Origin: Hypomesus transpacificus
Taxonomy: Eukaryota > Chordata > Actinopteri > Osmeriformes > Osmeridae
DNA: 64,000 bases
NCBI RefSeq assembly: GCF_021917145.1
Contig: NC_061068.1
Coordinates: 6,093,344-6,157,343 of the forward strand
Direction: 5' to 3'
Below, one piece after another: positions 12,586 through 23,532 of the stretch. The notes beneath the pieces were generated by a model, which saw only the letters and a program-made list of their open reading frames with translations, was not told where the DNA came from and ran no database searches. A program made the position numbers and the translations under genes. Each line of letters starts with the position of its first letter. Within the stretch, counting starts at the first letter, position 1.

Positions 12586-13565
12586 CATGTATAAACACGT
12601 GTAACCGCGTGTGTGTATTATTATGTATTACTGTGGGTTGGGGGTGTAATATTTGTGTGTTTGTATCTCACTGCACCTGCCATGGACAGCGGGAAGGCTG
12701 CCACTGTGGATAGCTCCGAGCCATCCACCCAAGCTGAACACAGACACAATGAAGGACCAGATGAGCATGTTGGTGGAATCCTCCACTGGAACCCCATACC
12801 GTCCCAGCCATGTTTGGTTCACAAAACCTTGGATATGCTGCAGACGGAGAGAAATGCCTTTCTTTAGCATACTAAGATGTACCGTTAAAACATACTTTTA
12901 TTTCTATTTGTTTATTATTATGTCACTCCTACCAGGGTTTTCACAGAATCACATTCAGGTAGGCTACATTAATCACAAGCCAGTAGGACTCTACTGGTAA
13001 GTCATGAGTTAAAAGGAAATGAATCAGTAATATTTGGAGAACTGAGAATATTCTCTTACCAAGAAAGGGGATTTATGGCATTCTATTAATTAACTTTCCA
13101 ACCAAAACCACATGTTGTTGGTTGACCAGCATGCGTTTCATTTTCATTTCACAAAGGTATTGTCAAAATCCAAATTCGTCACAAAATTGCAATATTTCAG
13201 TTGTTGCTTTCAGTATGTTCATATATTTCATTATTAATCTAAAAAGTAGGTGTCTCTGTTTTGAAAGACAATTTCAGTATACACTCACTGAGACATACTT
13301 GCATAACCTCATGCCATCAACTAACCTGTGCCGGGGATGCCATGATGGAAACTTGGATCCCATACTGAAATGATCCCCCAATTCCCAAGACTAACATTAA
13401 CAGGTAAAGCCTCCAATACTGCACCTATAGAAATGGAAAGAACACATCAACTGTTTTTCAAAAGTCACGACACATTGAGTTTTTAAATGAACCCTGACAC
13501 GAGTGAGAGTGTTGACGATGGTCATGATGTGTCCTTCTTACCAATTCTTTCAGAGTGTCGTTCAT
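10207..13565 (-). CDS. Facilitative sugar transporter, SLC2A class II (slc2a11/slc2a5-like), downstream tandem copy
   Basis: Coding exons, 5' to 3' on the minus strand: 13565-13542, 13424-13326, 12837-12677, 12483-12359, 12199-12070, 11933-11785, 11639-11452, 11327-11217, 11054-10953, 10869-10794, 10672-10545 and 10401-10207, giving 495 aa. The 12-TM major facilitator fold is expected in the plasma membrane. Family marks in order: YWRLYLLMLVLGIGGSFQYG (TM1), GRKKALLFNN after TM2, RFLYGYNAGLGLSV, YLGESSPKKMRG, PEAPRYLYIDKGD, QFCGINALYFY (TM7), GRKNLMGYG and IPETTNKT near the C-terminus. Exon number and phases match the neighbouring slc2a11 gene, so the two arose by tandem duplication, but TM7 reads QFCGINA here against QLCGNDS there. 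The loop GAIHSGSLPAVHGR is unusually diverged. It may correspond to a fish slc2a11-like or slc2a15 paralogue; I cannot separate these by eye. The likely poly(A) signal, read on the minus strand, is at 10000-9995. Confidence 0.9.
11652..11696. mobile_element. 45-bp Tc1-like end remnant
   Basis: The stretch starts TACAGTACCAGTCAAAAG and its other end, reversed, reads TACAGTATCAGTT, giving short inverted ends that begin with TA. The phrase 'ccagtcaaaagtttggacac' is typical of fish Tc1-type terminal repeats. It lies in a transporter intron and is all that remains of an element. Confidence 0.5.
12533..12581. repeat. (TG)n microsatellite
   Basis: An uninterrupted TG tract of about 45 bases lies in the intron between transporter exons 3 and 4. 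Confidence 0.9.
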
Positions 13566-14945
13566 GTTTGCAGTGTCTCCCTGGCTGCTGACTGGCACTG
13601 GAGAACACGCGTGCTGTGGACCCACCTGTTACTTTGGATGAGGAGGATACACACAACATAAAGGGCCATTATATCTCCACCCATGGCCAAACATCAGTTA
13701 GCCTGGGTTGGTCATTTAAGCCATTAGTGCAGAATAAGTTAACAATATGTACAGACAACGGGATGGAACCTGGGCCAAACTGGATCTTATCTGGTTATTA
13801 CCTGCAATGACAGCATCATGTCCATCGCTTGTAAATTATTTCCCATAGTTTAGCTTGTGGGAGGGTGATAGGGGTTTCTTGTCTGAACAAGAATGACTTA
13901 CCCATTGTTTTCTTGGTGCATCCAATAGTAAGCTTGCGAGACAGCTGGATTTGCGAGATTACAACCACCTGAGAATCTATCTGGCCAACCTTCATCCATT
14001 ATCCTCCAACCTCCATCCATCATCCTCCAACCTTCTCCATTTGTGGCCTAACCACAGAGGTTTGGACCAATCAACATAGTTTAAAGAACTACTGGCAGCT
14101 GTGGTTGTGGTTGAAGTTGATAGACAGATCAATCCAATCACCTGTCATGTATTTTGTACCGGCCGTTTCCAATAACGACATCCCAAATGGATATGTGTGA
14201 CAAACCATCTGGTGAGTCAGGTTAATCAAAAAGCACAAGGTAGTACAAATTTGACATGTAGATCATTTATTTTTCCCTTTTTTGCATGTTCCTGTATGTC
14301 CTGTATTTATTGAGAAGGGGGCGATTAATATAAGGGTGCTTTCACACCTATTAGTCCGTTTTCTTGGTCCGAATTAGTGGATAAGTTGCTACTTGGTTGC
14401 ATTTTTCAATAGGTCCGGTTAGTGTTCACACGGTGCTATTTGAAGTGATACAACGTTTGTAAAAAACAATGACGTTTGTAAAAAAAAAAACTATGACGTT
14501 TGTAAAAAACAATAACACGCTGTCGTACAGATGGTTAATCTATTGCACAGAAAATGTGCGAGGGAAAATCACTTCCTTGTCACGAACAACAATGGAGCAG
14601 CGTATTGCTATTGGAATATCTTTAATTGTTATGATTTGTTGTTGCACGAGCACGTATTTTGGGTTGCTCGTCGGTCTTTTACCCAGTATTATATCCAGGT
14701 CATATTATATCGAACCAGCATTGGAATTATTTTCTTTCGTCCGACGAGCTACCACTTTCCATAGAACATCATGCAGTTTCATTGCTGCCTACGTTATATA
14801 TTTTTTGTACTTTCAACCGACATATTGGTCCACTGTGCAATAATGACCCATAAGTATATCACTAAATAATAAATAATAGTAAACGATCACGTTCACACCT
14901 AAAGCGAACCGAACCATATGGTTCACTTGGAACCGGACGAGAGGC
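13566..14945. other. Transporter upstream region and outer flank of the repeat composite
   Basis: 13566-14300 is the 5' flank of the downstream transporter. It contains a ~21-bp doublet around 13990-14031 built on 'catcctccaacct'. From about 14330, the text 'gggtgctttcacacctatta' and later 'cgttcacacctaaagcgaac' resemble terminal or subterminal sequence of a fish DNA transposon. A triple of 'acgtttgtaaaaaa' lies at 14452-14513. A 124-codon frame at 14469-14843 has no recognisable domain. I see no gene. Confidence 0.4.
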
Positions 14946-17090
14946 AGCTAAATCTTTTTTTGCGTTTTGGACGTCCATATGGACGTCCATAGACTGACGG
15001 CGATGGCTGCTGATCTTTGCATGGATGGACGGACGGCGATGCTGTTCAGAGTGCCGTCCATAGAGGGAGCATATATTTTGGACGGCGTCATAGCCGTCCA
15101 TATGGACGGCGATGCTGTTCAGAGTGCCGTCCATAGAGGGAGCAGATATTTTGGACGGCGATGGATTAGCAGGGACGTCCCTCGTGCCGTCCATAGAGGG
15201 AGCAGATATTTTGGACGGCATCATAGCCGTCCATATGGACGGCGATGCTGTTCAGAGTGCCGTCCATAGAGGGAGCATATATTTTGGACGGCGATGGATT
15301 GAATGTTTAGCAGGCTGTTGAGCTAACAGAACTGCCGAAGGCTACCATAGCATGTAGCTAGCTACATTAACTTTGGATGACTCAATCTTTTGTCAAGTTA
15401 ATTTGTATGAATTGCATGTTAGTGCAATATTTACGCCTTTATTCTGTTTTTTTTACATAATCAGCAGTATGATCTCATGACAATATAGACTTGAAAAACA
15501 ATATGTTATGGTTTGGGTTTGCCTATAGGCTACATATATTTTAATTATTTCGAGAATTGTTAATAAAGACTCATTTAAAATTTTAAAATTTGGAGTGTTA
15601 GGCCCATAGGCTATTACGTTTTGCATTTGTCTCCGCTCAAAGTGGTTCGTGCGCAACATTGGAGCTACTGACTGGTGGCTCCAAATCCACCCATAAAACA
15701 CTTTAAACTGACGGCTTCAAAGACCTAAAGGGCAATGTATTTCATAGGGTCATAACACAATGTTAAAATCTTAATTGAGTCTTTATTAACAATTCTCGAA
15801 ATATTTAAAATATATGTAGCCTATATCTAGGCAAACCCTAACCATAACATATTGTTTTTCAAGTCTGTATTGTCATGAGATTATATTGTTGATTGGCCTA
15901 CTTTTGTATGTTAAAAATAAAATAAAGGCGTAAATATATAGCCTTCACTTAAATGCAATTAATACAAAATAACGTGACAAAACTTATTGAGTCATCCACG
16001 GTTGCTGTAGCTACATTCATGGTAGCCTTTGACGGCTTTGGTTTGGCTCAACACATCGTATTGTGTTTTGCATTGGTCTCCGCTCCAAGCGAGTGTTTGT
16101 TGTTTTGCGTTTGTCTCCGTGCGCAAAGTTCGTGCGCAAGATTGGAGCTACTGACTGGTGGCTTCAAATCCACCCATAAAACACTTTAAACTGACGGTTT
16201 AAAAGACCTAAATGGCAATGTATTTCATAGGGTCATAACACAATGTTAACATTTTAAATGAGTCTTTATTAACAATTCTCGAAATAATTAAAATAAATGT
16301 AGCCTATAGGCAAACCCAAACCATAACATATTGTTTTTCAAGTCTATATTGTCATGAGATCATACTGCTGATTATGTAAAAAAAACAGAATAAAGGCGTA
16401 AATATTGCACTAACATGCAATTCATACAAATTAACTTGACAAAAGATTGAGTCATCCAAAGTTAATGTAGCTAGCTACATGCTATGGTAGCCTTCGGCAG
16501 TTCTGTTAGCTCAACAGCCTGCTAAACATTCAATCCATCGCCGTCCAAAATATATGCTCCCTCTATGGACAGCACTCTGAACAGCATCGCCGTCCATATG
16601 GACGGCTATGACGCCGTCCAAAATATATGCCAAAATATATGCTCCCTCTATGGACGGCACTCTGAACAGCATCGCCGTCCATATGGACGGCTATGACGCC
16701 GTCCAAAATATATGCTCCCTCTATGGACGGCACTCTGAACAGCATCGCCGTCCGTCCATCCATGCAAAGATCACGTCCCTGCTAATCCATCGCCGTCCAA
16801 AATATCTGCTCCCTCTATGGACGGCACTCTGAACAGCATCGCCGTCCATATGGACGGCTATGACGCCGTCCAAAATATATGCCAAAATATATGCTCCCTC
16901 TATGGACGGCACTCTGAACAGCATCGCCGTCCATATGGACGGCTATGACGCCGTCCAAAATATATGCTCCCTCTATGGACGGCACTCTGAACAGCATCGC
17001 CGTCCGTCCATCCATGCAAAGATCAGCAGCCATCGCCGTCAGTCTATGGACGTCCATATGGACGTCCAAAACGCAAAAAAAGATTTAGCT
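14946..17090. repeat. Long inverted-repeat composite element with palindromic tandem units
   Basis: The left arm (14946-~15583) is the reverse complement of the right arm (~16249-17090). Both outer ends begin AGCTAAATCTTTTTTTGCG and match essentially exactly for about 180 bp. Each arm carries a ~73-bp tandem unit that includes the palindrome GCCGTCCATATGGACGGC: about four copies on the left and six on the right, with some units changed. The inner parts of the arms and the middle contain three copies of a ~350-bp unit marked by 'gagtctttattaacaattct'. One copy is inverted (~15330-15600) and two are direct (~15690-16020 and ~16160-16510). There is no transposase. The outer 'ttcacacct' and 'gttcggttcggttgttcgg' flanks suggest it sits in, or belongs to, a larger non-autonomous DNA transposon. 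No target duplication could be identified. Confidence 0.8.
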
Positions 17091-17935
17091 CCTACTGAAC
17101 AGGACCGAGTCCCGTCTGTTAAAGGGACCATGGTTCGGTTCGGTTGTTCGGTCCGCATGTTGAGTTCGAATGCATGTTCTCACCTCTCCAAACGAACCAG
17201 ACTTTCAGAGGAAACGGACCATGGTCCGATTGTATGTTTATGTTTATGAATACATTTTATTAAATGTTTTGTCTTTGAATTATGGATATTTAGAGGAATT
17301 ACAATGTTGTAAATGAACGTACAAAAGTATACATATTATTCTTATTTTTCCAATGCATGTCAACCAACCTCCAGGAAATTGCTTCATTCACATGATCATC
17401 CCAACAAACATTTCTTAGCGAGTTTCATTGAATGTGATGACATTGTATGATGTTGAAAAACCCCAAAAGGAACAGGAACATTATAGATGATCTGTCTAAG
17501 AGTATTAAGAGATGTAATTTTCAGGACACGGTTGTCACAGTCGGGTTAGGACTTCTTTTTTTTTTGTTGATTTTGTGAAATTCTGCTAGTGCTTTTTATG
17601 CATGTGTTTAAAGTAAAATATAGAATGTCTGCCACTATTACTTTGAGTGTGTAAAAACATAGCTGTGGTTTCAAACTATTTGGCTATATTAGGATGAAAC
17701 ATAGAAATCAATAGTAGAAGTCATATATATTCAAGATTATTTATTTTACCACATCAAATTGAAACAAACAACAATCTATTTGAAATAAGAGATTAAAAAG
17801 TTACACTTTGGATTCATCTAAATAATTCCTTAAACTCTGGATGTTCACATTTTGGGAGGAACTTCTGACATTTTCAAGGTAAATTTGGTGATACAGTCTG
17901 ATTCACCTACTTGTCAGGCTGTGCTGAAAGCATAA
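17091..17935. other. Right flank of the repeat composite and slc2a11 3' flank
   Basis: 17091-17235 is rich in 'ggtcc' and 'ttcgg' motifs and looks like the outer part of the transposon that hosts the inverted repeat. The remaining ~700 bp is AT-rich; I see no gene in it. It should include the slc2a11 3'UTR, read leftward from 17935. Confidence 0.4.
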
Positions 17936-20900
17936 TTATAAGGCAGTGGATCTGCACATTTCACCCAGTTGGTACTGGCCCTGAGTGGTAGTTAAAATCT
18001 GCCTGTCCTGGTTTCTGTAGTTCAGCTTGTGGAACTCATTTGCAATGACTGTCAATGTCTTTCCCTTGGTCTCAGGCAGAACCAAGCCCACGAACAGAGC
18101 AGACAGAAAGCAGACAATTCCAAAGGGGACAAAGCAGAATTGGCCCAACTCACTCTAAAGAGAGAGAACAGAGTAAGGCAGTTAGACAAAAACACATAAG
18201 TGTGGTGTGAACGTGTATTGTGCTGATATTGGTAGTTTGCTATTGCTGCTACTAACCACTAGGAATGGAAATATCATTCCTATTATGAAGAGGTTTAGCC
18301 ACATCATAGAACCAGCTATCATGTAGGCTGCGGGCCGGGCAGTCTGACTGAAGATCTCTGTAGGCAGGACCCCAGTCACTCCAGCTGAGAGCAAAGAGAA
18401 ATTTGTTGGAAAATTAATCTAATTGATTTGGGAAGGGAACAACAATAAGGTATACAACTCTATTTGTCGTACTGCAATTAAAATGAAAATCTGAGTATTA
18501 CATGATATTATCTGAGTATGATGCCAGGGGTATATTTCTTATAAATCATCACATCTCTAGTATAAGCTGTGCCCCATTGTGGTACAACTTCAGACATACC
18601 TGGTCCCATGCCAAAGCTCAGAATATAAGTGAAGATGCATGCCATGCTCATGTACGGCATCCACTGTATTTTGTGCTGTTTGTCGTGAAAAGTTGAATTG
18701 ATTAAACATGTCATAAAAGATTACAGTCCAAATCACAGTACTACTTTATATCTCTGGGTGAGTGGAAGCTTTTTATTTGAGTTTTTTTTTTGTGAATCCC
18801 ACCCATCCACCCAACACCTCCTGGTCAGACCTGCATCAGGCAGAAACTATGACTCCTAGTGGATGAGTGATGTATTGAATTAATTTAAGAAGCCAAAGAC
18901 AGGCTTGAGTTGGATGCATACCTCAAGGGATAGTGCTACTGTGAAGATGACTGTCCAGCCTGTCATCAAAATGTACCCCCCCATCAACAAAAATCTTCTG
19001 CCTTGCCTCTCAATCAGCAGATTCTGAGGAAAGGGACATTGAACAACATACTTTTCAGCTTCAACCTCGCATTCATGTATTTCATTATAATCTGAACAGT
19101 AAGCCAGTGAAAAGCTTTAGCTGGCTCTGGAATGCAAGATGTTGTGTTACAGAGAAGCTATTTTAGTAGCCCAGTTGCAATACTTACCTAGAGAAGAAAA
19201 CTCACTCTATCCCTACCTTCTAGGTACTTACATAACTGCCACATGCATCCTTCTGGAATACTCACACACATTATACAGGCTGTAAATTCACACGTGCCAG
19301 TGCCTATGGTGATGTATTGGATCTTTTCAGAAGACATCCCAGCCTCTTGAAACACATAGGAAGCATAGAAGTAAATCTGTGAGGAAGAGACACATTTTTC
19401 CACAGTAATTACCTTAAACATTTAATTCAAATTATAAATCAAGACGAAAATGGCCTTCTCTAATAATCCCTGGTTTCAAACCAAAAAACACTTCAGTGAC
19501 TTGAACATTCTAGTAGGCAGTTTGGGAGATACAGGCGACAATTTTTTTTTGAATGAGTACATTGTTTACCTTTTTGAATTACAGTGTAAACATTGGGTTC
19601 TAATCACCAATAATTCCCTTAACAAGCATTAAAACAGCCAAACTGTGTCATGATCAGCGCACATTGTTTTAAAGGTACACTGAAATTGAAGCTGTCCGCA
19701 CACAGTATGAAATATTGATAGAACATCTACTGTCATGTCTGCACTATGGAAAGACCGCCCAGGGGAAACTTGAGCCATTGTTGATCTAATCTGGTGGTTT
19801 TTTACAAGCAGACAATGGTGTGCTTCAGAGGTAGGGAACTTACATCCCCATGGGTTTTCTTCCACACTAAGAAAATAATGATTAAAGGAGAGAGACAACT
19901 TAGCAGGCAGTGACCTTACTTGGGAGGACCATAATAAAGTATGGTACTCCACATTTAAAAGGATCTTAAGTTGCCACCATCATACAGGACCCTACATGAG
20001 GTCCTGTCATGTCTCACCGAGTCATTGCCACATAGTTGCATAGCGCTGCTTGTAGCTATGATGGTCAGTAGTTGCCAGCGAACGCTGCGGTCAGTGAACA
20101 GCTCCCATGGCCGGCTGGCTCTTAAACCCTTGGCCTCAGCCTGTTCCTGCAGGATCTCATCCAGCTCACTTTGCTGGACCTCACACCCGCGCAGAATCCG
20201 CAGAGCTAACATGGAGGAACCACAAAAAACAACTCAAGTTCTACTTAACTGTTTCTTCTTCTCGCCAAACACAAGGGAGGGCTGACTGTATCTCACCTAC
20301 CATGTATACAAGCTTCTTTGTCCCCTTTGTCGATGAGAAGATAGCGAGGGCTTTCAGGGAACCAGGGTAAAGTGAGAAGCTGAACTATGCCTGGGATGGC
20401 ATTACTGGCTAAGAGGTACTGCCAGTGGGGCTCACTGCCCAAGATCTCCCTGCAAAGTAACATCGCGTGGATGTCATCATCCCAAATTTCAACCGTGGAG
20501 CATGGCACTGCTTATTGGGTTCCAATACAGTACAACTTATGTGTGTGTGTTATCTGTGTTTACCGGAGACCCACGACCTGTCCCAAAACCACTCCAAATG
20601 ATGTAAAGACAGCTGATGACAGGGACACTGCTCCTCGCAGATGCTTTGGAGCACTTTCTCCAAAATACATAGGTTGTACATTCATACTGATCCCTGCAAA
20701 CATACATAGAGGAAACGTACACTTGGAATTTATAATTGTTCAATCATTTTCTCCCACTTCAACAGTAGACATAGTTATGAGCACATGGAGAATGCATTAA
20801 GGATACTGTCAAAAGGGTAATATAACACAGCCCTCTGTACCAGCATTGATTCCAATCAAGATTCGAGAGAGGATGATCATTTCAAAAGATTTGGCAGCTC

Positions 20901-22352
20901 TACTTGTCAGAGCTAAGACTGAACCCAGCATCAGGAAAATGTTGTTCAACAGCAAGGTTTTCTTCCTGATGGATCAATAAAAGAACAGTTATCTGTTTTG
21001 TTTTCACTCAAATGTGGGCTGCTGTGGATCAGACATCACTGATTGGACCATATCTATCATTGAAAAAGAGGTAATCCTGTTTAGGTGAGTCGGTTTTATT
21101 GTACATGTAAACATGTACTATTAGTATCATTAGTCTTGTACACCACTATTCAAGATGTATGATCCCTATATGTTGAATGTATGCACCTTCCTGCCAAAGT
21201 AAATTCCTGTCTGTGTAAACTTTCATGGTGATTAAACCCCTTTCTGATTCAGATTCTGATCTTGAGTCTATGGTTACATTGTGGAGGGGTATGTTATAAT
21301 TGTTGAAAACTTAACAGTAATTGTGTTGTTGTGTTATGGTGTTGCCTGCACAGCATGATTGCAGATTGAAGACTCACCTCCACAGAACAATGAATTACTG
21401 TTTTGGTCAAACATTGTTTTTGCCTATTATAGTTTAGCTGTGATTGTTTTACTTTAAGTCTCCCTCCACTGAGATAAATGCATAGTTAAGAGACATAGTG
21501 GGTGTGTAAAAATGTGCAACCACTAGTGTTTTGCCATTTCAACAACTTGTTTGTATACCAACCATAGCAAGTTGTTCAAGACAACTTGCAAATGGCATTG
21601 ATTTGACTCTTTTATGCCTTTCATTACCTTCCAAAGTGTATGGCCATAGGTCCACCTATGAGAGCTCCTGCCAAACCTCCCAGAGAGAATATTGACACAA
21701 TGAAGGTCCAAACCAGTGTCACTTGGTAATCCTGCAACTGGACATCCCAGCGCTCCAGGAATGTCTCATTTACAAACTTCTGAATGAACTGCAAGTAAAG
21801 TAAGAGAATGGTCACACATTAATCTATGAGCTCAGACAATAATGGAAAAAAACTGGGTTTCACTGACAGAAGACACAGATACACACGCACAAGATGGTGG
21901 GGATGCTGATCTTACAATGGTAGGAGCATTCATGATGGCAAGGTTGTAGCCATACTGAAGTGTGCCTCCAATAGCAGCTGAAGTTACCATTAATGCCAAC
22001 ATTCGGACATGGCCCTGTTAAGGTATATCTGTCAGTATTCATTTCAAATGAGAAATTGGAGTGCCTATATCAACATCTGGCACCCTAGAAGCACAGGGTG
22101 GTCAAATGAACCATTTTAGCGTTACACCTGAGGTTATACATATGTATAAAACATATTGGTATGTAGTATACTGTACCAGAGAACAACTGGGAGGACCAAT
22201 TGTAACAATAGCACACATTTGCTGAGACTTGAGTACAGGTGACTTTAAGCTTCATGCATATCTGAATAGTAGGCACATTTTTCTCATGTATTTTAAAATA
22301 TGGCGTACAATGTAAAATGTTACGGTACCTTTTCCACAGCAAGATCTGACAT
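17936..22352 (-). CDS. slc2a11: Solute carrier family 2 member 11 (GLUT11), complete
   Basis: Coding exons on the minus strand: 22352-22329, 22014-21916, 21788-21628, 20965-20841, 20693-20564, 20449-20301, 20205-20018, 19376-19266, 19023-18922, 18675-18600, 18384-18257 and 18154-17936, giving 503 aa. This is a class II facilitative hexose transporter with 12 membrane spans. Diagnostic stretches are QLCGNDSIYFYASYVF in TM7 (human GLUT11 has QLCGNDSVYAYASSVF), MACIFTYILSFGMGPG, GVTGVLPTEIFSQTARPAAY and LPETKGKT. It also has PESPRYLLIDKGD and GRKKTLLLNN. It is the closer match to human SLC2A11, whereas its downstream neighbour has drifted in TM7. Fish slc2a11-class genes are linked to pigment cell differentiation in medaka, which I cite from memory. 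Confidence 0.93.
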
Positions 22353-23532
22353 GCTGAATCGTGTCAGATGGTTGTTTTAAACACTGGATACACGAAAAAC
22401 AGTGGTTGGGAGAGCACTCAACACTTCTCTGACTACTTTACCTACTGTACACTGAGCGAGTGATCGCAGTATAAAAATTTGCGGCTCTGTGGCATGGTGA
22501 CTGGCGCTATTTAGCCACCAGATAGAGCTAAAACAGCTACTGTCGACAAAAGTAGGCTACATGACCTGAAAATATATAAAAATTAAAGCCCGTTTAGGAT
22601 GAGTAGGAGCTAACGGAGTTGAAGACCGAATGTCAGAGGCCTGATCGACTGTTATATTAAGAGTGGCCCGTCAATTTTGATTTTTCCACGTTCCTATGTT
22701 TTTCTGTTACATTAATTTTGTAGAAAAAGTTTTAATGTAGGCCTAGGCTTAATTCACCAACAATGATATGTTATTTATATTGATTTATATATACATTCGT
22801 TTTGTTACAAAGCATAGGTCCTACACATTCTGGTTGTTGAAATAGTCAACAACTGTTGTCAAAGCTAGGCTACTACTGTTGTAAGTTAAAATATGAGGAC
22901 ATGGAATATTTAGTTATTGAGTTATGAAATTGAATTATGAAAGCCTAATTTAATTCTTGTGATAAGTGTAGGTCTATTTTACACTTTAAGCGGACTAATT
23001 TGGGCATTTGAACTTTCCTGCCCTCCCCCTACTGGAAAGAAGGAGTGGTGAGCCATGCCGAATGTTGAATGAACTCTCCCCTTCCTTTTCAATTGGCGTA
23101 TCTCACTGTCTCTGGTGGATCCTCAGAGGGGGATGAGATTAGATACGTGTTCTTGGAGGTTTCTTCTATTGATGCATACCATTCGAAAGGAAGCCATTTG
23201 GATTGACCGTCTTTATAATGGAATGTAGCGTTACTGAAAAAAAAAAAACGAAAATATTAAGAGATTTAATTACTTCTTAGACACTAACGATGACATGTCA
23301 TTCACGCACACTACGCTTGCACTTGGCATTGGCTGAAGTCTGAACATTTGTTTGCTAACTTGCAGACGGTCAATAAAGTAGCCTATAGACAGGATTTAAC
23401 ATCAAATCAGTTTTAGAGTAACATTTTCTTTTCTAATAAGAACGTGTAATTAGACCTTCAAGTGTTAATGGACTGGAGTAAGCTGTATTGGCTACTCACA
23501 TTTTGGTGGATAAGCAAAAATAAGACTTCACA
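22353..23532. promoter_or_regulatory. Divergent intergenic region between slc2a11 and tgfa
   Basis: The two start codons point away from each other across 1.18 kb, so both promoters must lie here or in non-coding first exons. The stretch around 23030-23170 is more GC-balanced ('ctctccccttccttttc', 'ctctggtggatcctcag') and is the likeliest tgfa promoter/5'UTR. No TATA box is convincing. Confidence 0.45.

Noticed and set aside
14469-14843. 124-codon frame with hydrophobic stretch near the repeat composite
   Set aside because: No transposase or transporter motif is visible, and overlapping frames of similar length exist.
14946-17090. Regularly spaced repeats resembling a CRISPR array
   Set aside because: Vertebrate nuclear context, no unique spacers of constant length, and units arranged in inverted arms.
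14862-17249. Many frames of 60-129 codons with peptides such as VPSIEGAYILDG
   Set aside because: They are read from the inverted palindromic tandem units in both directions, repeat with the DNA, and have no domain.
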